Assembly: GCA_036389485.1 (NCBI GenBank)
Contig: DASVPR010000009.1
Coordinates: 1-64,000, forward strand
Source of the DNA: CADCVT01 sp036389485
GTDB taxonomy: Bacteria; Actinomycetota; Thermoleophilia; Solirubrobacterales; Solirubrobacteraceae
Direction of reading: 5' to 3'
Length of the DNA: 64,000 nucleotides
The first letter of the stretch is position 1. Every line of letters starts with the position of its first letter. A model generated the notes under the pieces. That model saw only the letters and a list, made by a program, of their open reading frames with translations, made no database searches and was not told where the DNA came from. A program made the translations under genes and the position numbers. Below are positions 1 to 9,138 of the stretch, piece by piece.

Positions 1-1441
<1,441 letters not shown>

Positions 1442-1457
1442 AGCAGGGAAGCGGAGT

Positions 1458-1988
1458 CTACTCGGTGCTCAGGGCCGCCACGAAGGGCAGGTTGCGGTGT
1501 CGCTCGCGGTGATCGAGGCCGTATCCGATGACGAACCGGTTCGGGATCTCGAAGCCGATGTACTTCGCGTCGATCTGCGTCTTGCGCCGCTCCGGTTTGG
1601 TGAGCAATGCGCAGACTTCGAGGGTCGCCGGCCTGCGGGCGGCGAGGTTGCGGAGCAGGTACTTGAGGGTGAGGCCGGAGTCCACGATGTCCTCCACGAT
1701 CAACACGTCACGACCCTCGATCGGAGCGTCGAGGTCCTTGAGGATCCTCACGACGCCGCTCGAGTCGGTCGCGTCGCCGTAGCTCGCGACGGCCATGAAG
1801 TCGACCTCGCAGGGCATGTCGAGGTGCCGCATGAGGTCGGACAGGAAGAAGACCGCGCCCTTCAGCACGCAGACCAGCAGCGGCTCTTTCCCGGCGTAGT
1901 CGCGCGAGATCTCCTCCCCCAGCTCGCGTACGCGCCGCTGGAGGTCGTCGGCCTGGACGAGGATCTCGCCGATGTCGCCGTCACGCAT
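1458..1988 (-). CDS. hpt: Hypoxanthine-guanine phosphoribosyltransferase
   Basis: Purine salvage enzyme that joins hypoxanthine or guanine to PRPP, giving IMP or GMP. The 176-residue product has the usual family length. The PRPP-binding loop is clear (VLIVEDIVDSGLTL, about residues 95-108). The early LLVCVLKGAVFFLSDL segment matches the flexible-loop region and the C-terminal FVIGYGLD supplies purine-ring contacts. The start ATG at 1988-1986 lies inside the last codons of tilS (8-base overlap), so translation is probably coupled. A nucleoside phosphorylase on the opposite strand at 4737 could supply free bases to the same salvage route. Confidence 0.97.
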   Translation of the reverse strand: MRDGDIGEILVQADDLQRRVRELGEEISRDYAGKEPLLVCVLKGAVFFLSDLMRHLDMPCEVDFMAVASYGDATDSSGVVRILKDLDAPIEGRDVLIVEDIVDSGLTLKYLLRNLAARRPATLEVCALLTKPERRKTQIDAKYIGFEIPNRFVIGYGLDHRERHRNLPFVAALSTE

Positions 1989-2853
1989 GCGATCTCTCCG
2001 GCGTCCGCACCATGCGCAACATGCCCCTCTTCACCTCTGCCCGAACGCCGTCGCCGAGATCCAACGCACCCTCGGTGAGCGCGAGCACGTCGTCGGTTCT
2101 TCCCGCCGCGCGGGCGCAGAGGTGGCCGGTCGCGTCCTCCGCGAGGCGGCGCACGATCAGGCGCGCGAGCGCGCGCGGGAGGGCGGCGAGGGTGGCGAGC
2201 GGCATCTCGTCGCGGCCCGCGAGCGCGGTCTCGACGACCTCGTCGAGCACCTCGGCCTCCTCGCGCAGCAGCTCCGCGGTGCGGATCACGTTGGCCTCGG
2301 CCGCCGGGTGGACGCGCCTCAGCTCGCGCACGAGCCCCTCGCGGATGCGGTTGCGGGCGAACGCCGACGAGTCGTTGCTGGGGTCCTCGCGCCACTCGAG
2401 GCCGTGCTCGGTGCAGTAGCGAGCGGTGTCGTCGCGAGTGAGGGAGAGGAGCGGGCGGATCACGCGGCCCTCGCGCGCCGCCATGCCGAGCAGCGCCCGC
2501 CGCCCCGGCGACGCCGCGAGCCGGTACAGGATCGTCTCGGCCTGGTCGGTGGCCGTGTGGCCGGTCGCGATGTCGCCCTCGAGCCGCTCGGCCGCGGCGT
2601 ACCGGACCTCGCGCGCCCACGCCTGCAGGTTCCCGGTGCCGTCCCACTCCGCCCGCTCGACGACGATCGGCACGCCGAGCCGCTCGCAGAGCGCGCGGCA
2701 GAAGCGCTCGTCCTCGTCCGCCTCCGCGCGCAGGCCGTAGTTGACGTGCAGCGCGGTCACACGCGCGCCGGCCTGCACGGCCCGGTGAAGCAGGCAGACG
2801 GAGTCGCGCCCGCCGCTGAGCAGGACGACCACGGGTGCGCCGTCGGCGATCAT
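1981..2853 (-). CDS. tilS: tRNA(Ile)-lysidine synthase
   Basis: ATP-dependent enzyme that converts C34 of the tRNA-Ile CAU anticodon to lysidine, so the tRNA reads AUA. The N-terminal PP-loop motif LLSGGRDSVCLLH at about residues 11-23 binds ATP. The segment GHTATDQAETILYRL matches the conserved core region after it, and ARNRIREGLVREL is also typical. At 290 residues it is short compared with many TilS proteins and seems to keep only the catalytic domain plus a reduced C-terminal part. The ATG at 2853-2851 overlaps the upstream cyclase stop as ATGA. Confidence 0.93.
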   Translation of the reverse strand: MIADGAPVVVLLSGGRDSVCLLHRAVQAGARVTALHVNYGLRAEADEDERFCRALCERLGVPIVVERAEWDGTGNLQAWAREVRYAAAERLEGDIATGHTATDQAETILYRLAASPGRRALLGMAAREGRVIRPLLSLTRDDTARYCTEHGLEWREDPSNDSSAFARNRIREGLVRELRRVHPAAEANVIRTAELLREEAEVLDEVVETALAGRDEMPLATLAALPRALARLIVRRLAEDATGHLCARAAGRTDDVLALTEGALDLGDGVRAEVKRGMLRMVRTPERSHA

Positions 2854-4031
2854 TCCTCCCCCATGGTGGCGAGGAACAGCTCGGTCATCTCCGAGAACCC
2901 TTTGAGCTTGACCTCGCCGATGAGCTCGAAGTCGAGGTGGTTGCCGGCGGCGCCGACGACCGGGCGGGTCACGAGGACCTCGCCGCCGGCGGCGCGCGCG
3001 ACGACGCGGGCGCTCAGGTTGACCTCGCGGCCGAAGTAGTCGCCGTCGCGGTAGACGACCTCGCCGAAGTGCATCCCGATGCGCGGCAGCGGGCGCTCGT
3101 CGCGGACCAGCGCCTGGAAGCCGACCGCCCAGTCGACGAGCCCGCCGGCGTCGCTGCCCACGATCATCACCTCGTCGCCGATCGTCTTCACGATGCGCGC
3201 GTCGTCGGGCAGCGTGTTCTCGACCGCCTCGACGAAGCGCTCCACGGCGTCGACGGCCAGCTCGTCCCCGAGCTCCTCGGTCAGGCGCGTGTAGCCCGCC
3301 AGGTCGGCGAACGCGATCACGACCCGCAGGCGGCCGAGGTCGAGCGCGCCTTCGAGGTCCATCTCCATGTGCCCGACGACGTCCTGCTCCACGAAGTGCG
3401 CCAGGAAGCGCTGGTGCATCGCGTCCATGATCGGCGAGGCGAGGGGCAGCAGCTCGCGCGCGAGGCCCTCCATCTCCTCGGCCATCTCCATCCCGGGGAC
3501 GCCGTCGCGCATGAGCGGCTCGTGCACGTAGAGGTGGAAGAGGCGGACCTCGGCGTCGGCGATCTGGGCGAGCGCCTGCCCGTAGACGCGCACGAGCTGG
3601 AGGAACGCGACGAGCGGGAACCCCGCTGCGAGGACGGCCGCGATGTAGCGCAGCAGCTGGAGGTCGTCGTCGTTGAGGCGCTCGAGCTGCGCCGAGCTGA
3701 ACCCGGCGGCGCCGTAGATGCGCTCGATCAGCGCGGGCTCGAGCCCGGTCTCCCTCACGGCGTCGTCGAGCGAGTACGGGCCCGCCTCGCGCGGGAAGAG
3801 GTCCTCGGTGTAGGCGAACGCGAGCCGGCCGGCCGCGCCCGCGGCGCGGATCGCGTTCAGCGAGTGGCCCCGCTCCCGCAGGCGCGCGACGATCCGGGCA
3901 TGGGCGGCGGCCGCGGGCGTCCACTCCCCGTCGTAGCCCGGGATGACGCCGCTCTCCGCCCACCGCTTCAGCGTCGGCGGCGTCACGCCGGCGCGCCGGG
4001 CGACCTCCGTGAGGGTGAGCTCCCCGGTCAC
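2850..4031 (-). CDS. HTH domain-adenylate/guanylate cyclase fusion
   Basis: A 393-residue protein with a MerR-like helix-turn-helix at the N-terminus (LTEVARRAGVTPPTLKRWAE, about residues 5-24), a helical middle, and a class III nucleotide cyclase domain in the C-terminal half. The cyclase shows FADLAGYTRLTEELGDELA (metal-binding Asp and substrate region) and VKTIGDEVMI (second Asp), then GMHFGEVVYRDGDYFG and VNLSARV. This arrangement is known from actinobacterial cyclases that pair a MerR-type HTH with a cyclase. Whether it binds DNA or makes cyclic nucleotide cannot be told from sequence. The start is GTG at 4031-4029, overlapping the upstream stop as GTGA. No membrane helix was seen, so it is probably cytoplasmic. 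Confidence 0.88.
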   Translation of the reverse strand: MTGELTLTEVARRAGVTPPTLKRWAESGVIPGYDGEWTPAAAAHARIVARLRERGHSLNAIRAAGAAGRLAFAYTEDLFPREAGPYSLDDAVRETGLEPALIERIYGAAGFSSAQLERLNDDDLQLLRYIAAVLAAGFPLVAFLQLVRVYGQALAQIADAEVRLFHLYVHEPLMRDGVPGMEMAEEMEGLARELLPLASPIMDAMHQRFLAHFVEQDVVGHMEMDLEGALDLGRLRVVIAFADLAGYTRLTEELGDELAVDAVERFVEAVENTLPDDARIVKTIGDEVMIVGSDAGGLVDWAVGFQALVRDERPLPRIGMHFGEVVYRDGDYFGREVNLSARVVARAAGGEVLVTRPVVGAAGNHLDFELIGEVKLKGFSEMTELFLATMGEE

Positions 4032-4450
4032 ACCCGCAGGTGCGGGTACTCGTCGGCCAGCATGTCCCGATACCGCTCGTAGATCGGCTTCGTGATCGGG
4101 ATGAGGGACAGGGCGGCCTTCACGTCGCCCCCGGTCTTGATCCGCCGCCGCGCGATCGCCATCGCGACGTTCTCCTTGCCCTGGAAGTACCGGTTGCAGG
4201 TCTCCGTCGACATGGTCATCTTGACCCGGGGCTCCCAGTCGACCTCGTCCGTCCACTCCCAGTGCAGGTTGCCGTCCTCGCCCTCGCGCGCGGCGCGGAT
4301 GTTCACGACCAGGTCCGCGTCGGTGAACTCGAAGCGCTGCGGCGTGTCCGCGTCGCGCAGCTTCGGCCCCATCTCCGGGTCCTCGGACATCATCGAGAAG
4401 CAGCGGTTCATGACCTCGCGGAACTCGTCGGCCGAGGCGAAGGCGCTCAC
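4028..4450 (-). CDS. SCP2-like sterol carrier family protein
   Basis: A 140-residue soluble protein. The middle and C-terminal parts match the SCP2 lipid-binding fold: a strand VKMTMSTETCNRYFQGKENV followed by an AIARRRIKTGGDVKAALSLI segment, the equivalent of the conserved 'G.l.i.GD...a..l' helix. SCP2-like domains hold hydrophobic ligands such as fatty acyl-CoA. Next to a phasin-like gene, this hints at a lipid or storage-granule role (inference). GTG start at 4450-4448 overlaps the stop of the upstream gene as GTGA, so the two are translationally coupled. Confidence 0.68.
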   Translation of the reverse strand: MSAFASADEFREVMNRCFSMMSEDPEMGPKLRDADTPQRFEFTDADLVVNIRAAREGEDGNLHWEWTDEVDWEPRVKMTMSTETCNRYFQGKENVAMAIARRRIKTGGDVKAALSLIPITKPIYERYRDMLADEYPHLRV

Positions 4451-4722
4451 GTGCGGCGCTTCTTCTGGCTCTCGAGCTTGGCCACACGCTCCTCGAGCGC
4501 GCGCAGGTCGGCGCGCAGGCCGCGGATCTCCTCGGAGGTCGCCGGGCGCAGGTCGTCGAGGGCGTCGCGGACCCTGCCCGCCGTCTGGGCCAGGTCGTCG
4601 ACGAGGTCCTGTGCTCGGTCGCGGGCGCCCTGGGTCGCGCTGGCCGCGGAGGCCGCCTGCGTCTGGAACGCCTGCTCGACCGCGCTGCGCACGGCCTCGG
4701 TGCGAGAGTTCTTCTCGGCCAC
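4447..4722 (-). CDS. Small phasin-like coiled-coil protein
   Basis: A 91-residue, highly helical, charged protein. It has an Ala/Gln-rich amphipathic stretch (VEQAFQTQAASAASATQGA), then a heptad-like segment ending RALEERVAKLESQKKRR. The pattern resembles the phasin/PhaF-like proteins that coat storage granules, but no diagnostic motif is present, so only the structural class is claimed. It is the first gene of the ftsH-proximal operon; its GTG start (4722-4720) lies 14 bases from the divergent phosphorylase gene, leaving almost no room for separate promoters. A second protein of similar make-up is encoded at 5975-6424. Confidence 0.6.
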   Translation of the reverse strand: MAEKNSRTEAVRSAVEQAFQTQAASAASATQGARDRAQDLVDDLAQTAGRVRDALDDLRPATSEEIRGLRADLRALEERVAKLESQKKRRT

Positions 4723-4736
4723 TGCGCGGCGATTCT

Positions 4737-5408
4737 ATGGCGATCCACCTCCACCCGACCGCGGAGCTCGCGGAACGCGTGCTCCTCCCCGGCGACCCCG
4801 GTCGGGCCCTGCTGCTCGCCCAGGAGCTGCTCGCCGAGCCGCGGATGTTCAACCACAACCGCGGGCTCTGGGGGTACACGGGCACGGCGGCCGACGGCTC
4901 GCCCCTGACCATCCAGTCCACGGGCATGGGCGGGCCGAGCGCCGCGATCGTGCTCGAGGAGCTGTGCGACCTGGGCGCCCAGCGCTTCGTCCGCGTCGGG
5001 ACGTGCGGCGCCCTCGACGGCTCGCTCTCGCTCGGCGACCTCGTCTCCGTCACCTCCGCGTTGTGCTTCGACGGCACCTCGTCTTCGCTCGGCTTCTCCG
5101 ACCGCGTCGCGTCTTCGCCGTCGCTCGTTCCGGCGGGCCGCCGCGGCGTGGTGGTCACCACCGACCTGTTCTACGACCCGAACGAACGGCTCTCCGAGTG
5201 GCTGGAGGCCGGTGCGTTGGCGGTGGAGATGGAGACCGCGGCGTTGTTCGCGGTCGGCTTGCGGCGCGGGGTTGCGGTGGCGTCCGTGCTCGCCGTGAGC
5301 GATCTCGTGGGCCCGCCGCGGGTCCGCATCGACGAGGAGGGCCTCCGCGCGGCCGGGTCGCGCGTCGGGCGCGCCGGCGCCGCCGCCCTTGGGGACTGTC
5401 CTGGTTGA
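4737..5408 (+). CDS. Purine-nucleoside/uridine phosphorylase family protein
   Basis: Phosphorolytic cleavage of nucleosides to free base and (deoxy)ribose-1-phosphate. The 223-residue product has the phosphate-binding LLPGDPGRA near residue 18, the core GMGGPSAAIVLEEL and RVGTCGALDGSLSLGD, and the substrate-site VEMETAALFAVG near residue 165. It is a little shorter than DeoD or Udp enzymes, with a compressed segment around residues 115-135. Base preference cannot be assigned from the sequence. The ATG at 4737 is chosen because the family N-terminus begins right there. The last codons run into a 39-nt stem-loop that may end transcription. Confidence 0.85.
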   Translation: MAIHLHPTAELAERVLLPGDPGRALLLAQELLAEPRMFNHNRGLWGYTGTAADGSPLTIQSTGMGGPSAAIVLEELCDLGAQRFVRVGTCGALDGSLSLGDLVSVTSALCFDGTSSSLGFSDRVASSPSLVPAGRRGVVVTTDLFYDPNERLSEWLEAGALAVEMETAALFAVGLRRGVAVASVLAVSDLVGPPRVRIDEEGLRAAGSRVGRAGAAALGDCPG

Positions 5409-5436
5409 CCGTCGGTATGCGACGTTCAGGCAGGAC
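5398..5436. repeat. 39-nt stem-loop element, copy 1 (possible bidirectional terminator)
   Basis: A long interrupted hairpin with outer arms GTCCTG and CAGGAC and inner arms CGTCG and CGACG around a 5-nt loop. It covers the stop codon of the phosphorylase gene and sits before the end of the convergent DUF488 gene. A second 39-nt copy lies at 45337-45375 inside a coding region. There is no T-tract, so the terminator role is only inferred from its convergent position. Confidence 0.6.
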
Positions 5437-5444
5437 GGTGGCGT

Positions 5445-5924
5445 TCAGAGGCGCAGCTGCGGGGCGGGGTAGGTGATCCGCGTCCCCTCGACGACCGCGA
5501 AGTCCGGCAGCTCGTGCTCGCTCAGCGCGCCGCCGGGCGCGATGTGGCAGACGGTCCAGCCCCTCACCTTCAGCGCGTCGGCGACGAGCCGCCGGTGGCA
5601 GCGCCACCACATCCCCTCGGCGCACATCGCAGCGGTGGGCCGCTCGGCTGCGAGCCGTTCGAGCTCGGCGAGGCCGGCCGCGAACTCCTCGCTCCCCAAG
5701 TGGTCGGCGTAGGCGCGGAAGGAGTCGTTGTCCCACGCGTCGTTCGGGGAGTCCGGCGCCGGCTTGCGCCGGCCACCGAGCGCCGGTACGTGCGCGTACG
5801 CGATGCCGTGCCCCGGCAGCGACTCCGCCAGCGCCTCGGAGGCGAAGTGCGGGTGGCGGCGGGAGCCCGGGTGGCGGCGGACGTCCGCGATCGCCGTGAC
5901 CCCATGGCGCTTCAGGAGCGCCAC
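5445..5924 (-). CDS. DUF488 family protein
   Basis: Conserved bacterial protein of unknown activity. Family hallmarks are visible: ADVRRHPGSRRHPHF near the N-terminus, LGGRRKPAPDSPN in the middle, and MCAEGMWWRCHRRLVAD with conserved Cys and His near the C-terminal third. The given start is the first GTG (5924-5922). However, the same frame upstream codes FTIGHSTHELDAF, which is the normal DUF488 N-terminus (IGHS motif). No ATG, GTG or TTG precedes it before reading enters the upstream gene. The true start is therefore probably a non-standard codon near 5960-5978, or a base is wrong there. Confidence 0.85.
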   Translation of the reverse strand: MALLKRHGVTAIADVRRHPGSRRHPHFASEALAESLPGHGIAYAHVPALGGRRKPAPDSPNDAWDNDSFRAYADHLGSEEFAAGLAELERLAAERPTAAMCAEGMWWRCHRRLVADALKVRGWTVCHIAPGGALSEHELPDFAVVEGTRITYPAPQLRL

Positions 5925-5974
5925 GAACGCGTCGAGCTCGTGGGTGGAGTGGCCGATCGTGAAGGCCCGGCGCG

Positions 5975-6424
5975 CTACGCCGAGTCCCCCACCCTGAGGC
6001 GCTCCTGCTCGCGCGGCAGCGGCGACTCGGCGCCGGGCAGCGCGTCCGCGATCGCGGCGAGCCGCCGGCCGAGGGTCTCGAGCTGCTCCTCGATCGACGC
6101 GAGCCGCTCCTCCAAGCGGCCGGTCTGGGAGACCGACGCGAGCCGCTCGTCGAGGCGGTCGACGCCGTCCTCGATCCCCTCGAGGCGCTGCGAGACCGAC
6201 CGGACGCGCCGCGTCAACCGCTCGATGTCCGCGGCGGACGGGATGTTGAGCGCGCTGAACGCGACCTCCTGCGCCTGCACGGCCTTCTCGCGCGCCTCGA
6301 ACGCGCGCGAGATGGCGCCGCTCACGAGCGGGTTGTCGAGCAGCTCCTGGGCCAGCTTCCCGAGCGCGTCCTCGCTGCCGCTGGCGAAGCGCTCGCGGAT
6401 GCCCTTCACGTCGTCGTCGGCCAT
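5975..6424 (-). CDS. Phasin-like coiled-coil protein
   Basis: A 149-residue helical protein. After MADDDVKGIRERFASGSEDA comes an amphipathic helix (FEAREKAVQAQEVAFSALNI). Heptad-rich coiled-coil repeats then alternate short Asp/Glu/Arg blocks (for example DGVDRLDERLASVSQTGRLE). This resembles poly(3-hydroxyalkanoate) phasin-like proteins of Actinobacteria; function is not proven by any motif. ATG at 6424-6422 was chosen over an upstream start because the preceding residues are Arg-rich and non-conserved in look. Its TAG stop overlaps the region that encodes the N-terminus of the DUF488 protein, so the two are likely co-transcribed. Confidence 0.62.
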   Translation of the reverse strand: MADDDVKGIRERFASGSEDALGKLAQELLDNPLVSGAISRAFEAREKAVQAQEVAFSALNIPSAADIERLTRRVRSVSQRLEGIEDGVDRLDERLASVSQTGRLEERLASIEEQLETLGRRLAAIADALPGAESPLPREQERLRVGDSA

Positions 6425-6630
6425 GGACGTCGAGGCTACGCCATCGGCGGCACGCAGGGCGTCCAGGACGGGCACTCTCAACCTATGGTCGAGCCTGATG
6501 CTGCGCGCCGAGTGTGACGGTGTGCAACAACACCGCATGAGTTCGGCGGAACCGGCGTTGTTGGAGGCACGGGGCTGGTAGCTTCCCGCGCCCGCCTTGC
6601 AGGGGTTTTGGGAGGAGCCTCGGGACCTAG

Positions 6631-9138
6631 ATGACGAAGCGCAAGCTGCTGATCGCCTTGACCACGGCGGCCGTCGCGACGGCAGGCTTCGGCGCGTCCA
6701 TCATCCCGGCGTCCGCGGAGCCGCGCACGTTCGTCGTCACGCTCGCGACCGGCCAGTCGATCACGGTCACGGTGGACGTCCCGCCGGGCACGCCGGTGAG
6801 CGCCATCAAGTTCCCGGGCGTGAACGGGGTGATCGTCTCGGTCGTCGAGGTCACGCCGCCCAGCCAGTCCGAGCCGCCTCCGCCGGTCCAGGTCGACCCG
6901 GGCAACGCCGGCGACGGCGGCGACGACGGCACCTCCGCGGGCGGCGACACCGGGGCTCCGCGCCCCGGCGGCGACGAGCCGAAGGCGCGAGGCGATGCAA
7001 AGCGCCAGGAGTCGACCGGCGGCAAGAAGCGCAGGTCGGCCGGCGCCACCGATGCTCAAGGGCTGCTCGAGGGTTCCCTCGACCGGCACGACGGCGGCAA
7101 GAAGAAGCGCGAGCGGCGCGGCACCCGGCTGCGCGACGCCGGCGGCGCCCCGACGCTCGACAACCCGACCCTCTCGCTCGCCACGCCGGGCGCGGCCCCG
7201 ATCGGCGTCCCCAACTTCTTCATCGACAAGTTCCGGATCCCGCCGTTCCTCCTCTCCATCTACCAGGCGGCGGGGATCGAGTACGGCGTGCGGTGGGAGG
7301 TCCTGGCGGCGATCAACGAGATCGAGACCGACTACGGCCGCAACCTCAACGTGTCGAGCGCGGGCGCGCTGGGCTGGATGCAGTTCATGCCCGCGACGTG
7401 GAGGCAGTACGGCGTCGACGCCAACGGCGACAAGAAGAAGGACCCGTACAACCCGGTCGACGCGATCTTCGCCGCCGCGCGCTACCTCAAGGCGGCGGGC
7501 GCGGAGGAGGACCTCGCGCGGGCGATCTTCGCCTACAACCACGCGGACTGGTACGTCGACTCCGTCCTCATGCGCGCGCGCCTGATCGGCGGCATGCCGA
7601 GCGACCTCGTCGGCTCCCTCACCGGCCTGACGCAGGGCATGTTCCCCGTGCACGCGCGTGCGCGCTACGCCGACGACGTCTCCGAGAAGGAGGCGACCCG
7701 CCGCGTCGCCAAGGGCCAGAACGCGGCGATCCCGGTCGAGTCCGACGTCGAGCGCCGCGGGATCAACATCTACGCGAAGAGCGGCAGCCCGGTCATCGCC
7801 GTGCAGGACGGCCGGATCGTGAAGATGGGCCGCTCCAAGCGCCTCGGCAACTTCATCAAGCTCCGCGACGCCTACGGCAACACCTACACGTACGCGAAGC
7901 TGAAGTCGCTCGCGCAGAAGCACCCGGTGCCGAAGAAGGTCGACGTGTCCGAGGAGGACATCGCGCGCGAGCTGAAGCTCCCGAAGGCGGACCCGAAGCC
8001 GACGCTGCCCGCGTCCGCCGGCTCGCAGGTCCGCAAGGCGACGCCGAAGGCGGCCAAGAAGAAGGCCGCGAAGCGCGAGCCTGCGCCGACCGTCCCCGAT
8101 CCCGCCGAGGCGAAGGAGAACAAGGAGCGCCTGTTCGCCTCCCCGCGCCGCCCGGCCGCGTTCGAGGCCGGCGGCGAGGAGCAGCTCGTCGAGATGGGGA
8201 CGCTGTCGAGCAGCAAGGCGTTCAAGGACTACTTCGTGCGTGACTTCGGCCTCGACGCCGACGAGGTCGAGCTGCGCAAGCTGAAGGTCGGCTCCAAGGT
8301 CATCGCGGGCACGATCCTCGGCCGCATCGGGCGGCTGTCCGAGGAGGAGGCGCCGCACACGCTGTTCGAGATCCGGCCCGCCGGCCGCGGCGCGCCGCGG
8401 ATCGACCCGAAGCCGATCCTCGACGGGTGGAAGCTGCTCGAGACGACCGCGATCTACCGGGCCAAGGGCAAGAACCCGTTCTTCGGCTCGGACGCGCGGA
8501 CCCCGTCGATCGGCCAGATCCTGCTGATGGGCAAGAGCGAGCTGGAGCGCCGCGTGCTGCGCAACCCGCGCATCGAGATCTACTCGTGCGGCCGTCGCGA
8601 CATCAAGGCGTCGCGGATCGACCGGCGCGTGCTGGCGACGCTCGAGTTCCTCGCGGCGAGCGGCCTGCGGCCGACCGTCACCTCGCTCATGTGCGGCCAC
8701 GGCTACTTGACCTCGTCGGGCAACGTGTCGCACCACTCGTCCGGCAACGCGGTCGACATCGCGAAGATCAACGGGATCCCGATCCTCGGCCACCAGGGCA
8801 AGGGCACGATCACCGACATCACGAACCGGCGGCTGCTGACGCTGCAGGGCACGATGAAGCCCGCGCAGATCATCTCGCTGATGAAGTACGAGGGCGCGGA
8901 CAACACGCTCGCGATGGGCGATCACAACGACCACATCCACGTCGGCTTCCAGCCGCTGTGGGGCGCGAACGGCAAGGCGGGCGAGCAGTTCGAGGCGGTC
9001 CTGAAGCCGAGCCAGTGGATCAAGCTGATCGACCGGCTGAGCGAGATCGACAACCCGACCGTCCGCGCACAGCCGAGCAAGGACGCGATCACGGTCACCC
9101 CGCCCAAGCGGGCGAGCGGGGCGCACCGGGGTGAGTAG
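6631..9138 (+). CDS. Secreted multidomain peptidoglycan hydrolase (lytic transglycosylase plus two peptidase-like domains)
   Basis: An 835-residue exported protein with a signal peptide ending ASA at about residue 29. A low-complexity Gly/Asp/Lys linker runs to about residue 170. A lytic transglycosylase domain follows (about 190-320): EVLAAINEIETDYG contains the likely catalytic Glu232, and ALGWMQFMPATWRQYGVDA is the family signature. Next is a region resembling a degenerate M23 (LytM) fold (about 370-420 and 545-590), with no clear HxH metal site. The C-terminal part carries HHSSGNAVDI (near 700) and MGDHNDHIHVGF (near 770), which look like the metal site of M15/VanY-type D,D-carboxypeptidases. 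The protein would cleave both glycan and peptide bonds in the cell wall. SD-like GGAGGAG lies 13 bases before the ATG. The stop overlaps the next gene by 8 bases. Confidence 0.85.
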   Translation: MTKRKLLIALTTAAVATAGFGASIIPASAEPRTFVVTLATGQSITVTVDVPPGTPVSAIKFPGVNGVIVSVVEVTPPSQSEPPPPVQVDPGNAGDGGDDGTSAGGDTGAPRPGGDEPKARGDAKRQESTGGKKRRSAGATDAQGLLEGSLDRHDGGKKKRERRGTRLRDAGGAPTLDNPTLSLATPGAAPIGVPNFFIDKFRIPPFLLSIYQAAGIEYGVRWEVLAAINEIETDYGRNLNVSSAGALGWMQFMPATWRQYGVDANGDKKKDPYNPVDAIFAAARYLKAAGAEEDLARAIFAYNHADWYVDSVLMRARLIGGMPSDLVGSLTGLTQGMFPVHARARYADDVSEKEATRRVAKGQNAAIPVESDVERRGINIYAKSGSPVIAVQDGRIVKMGRSKRLGNFIKLRDAYGNTYTYAKLKSLAQKHPVPKKVDVSEEDIARELKLPKADPKPTLPASAGSQVRKATPKAAKKKAAKREPAPTVPDPAEAKENKERLFASPRRPAAFEAGGEEQLVEMGTLSSSKAFKDYFVRDFGLDADEVELRKLKVGSKVIAGTILGRIGRLSEEEAPHTLFEIRPAGRGAPRIDPKPILDGWKLLETTAIYRAKGKNPFFGSDARTPSIGQILLMGKSELERRVLRNPRIEIYSCGRRDIKASRIDRRVLATLEFLAASGLRPTVTSLMCGHGYLTSSGNVSHHSSGNAVDIAKINGIPILGHQGKGTITDITNRRLLTLQGTMKPAQIISLMKYEGADNTLAMGDHNDHIHVGFQPLWGANGKAGEQFEAVLKPSQWIKLIDRLSEIDNPTVRAQPSKDAITVTPPKRASGAHRGE

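Noticed and set aside
6478..9126. 882-codon minus-strand frame opposite the murein hydrolase
   Set aside because: Arg/Leu/Asp repeats typical of antisense GC-rich coding DNA. The plus strand has clear motifs.
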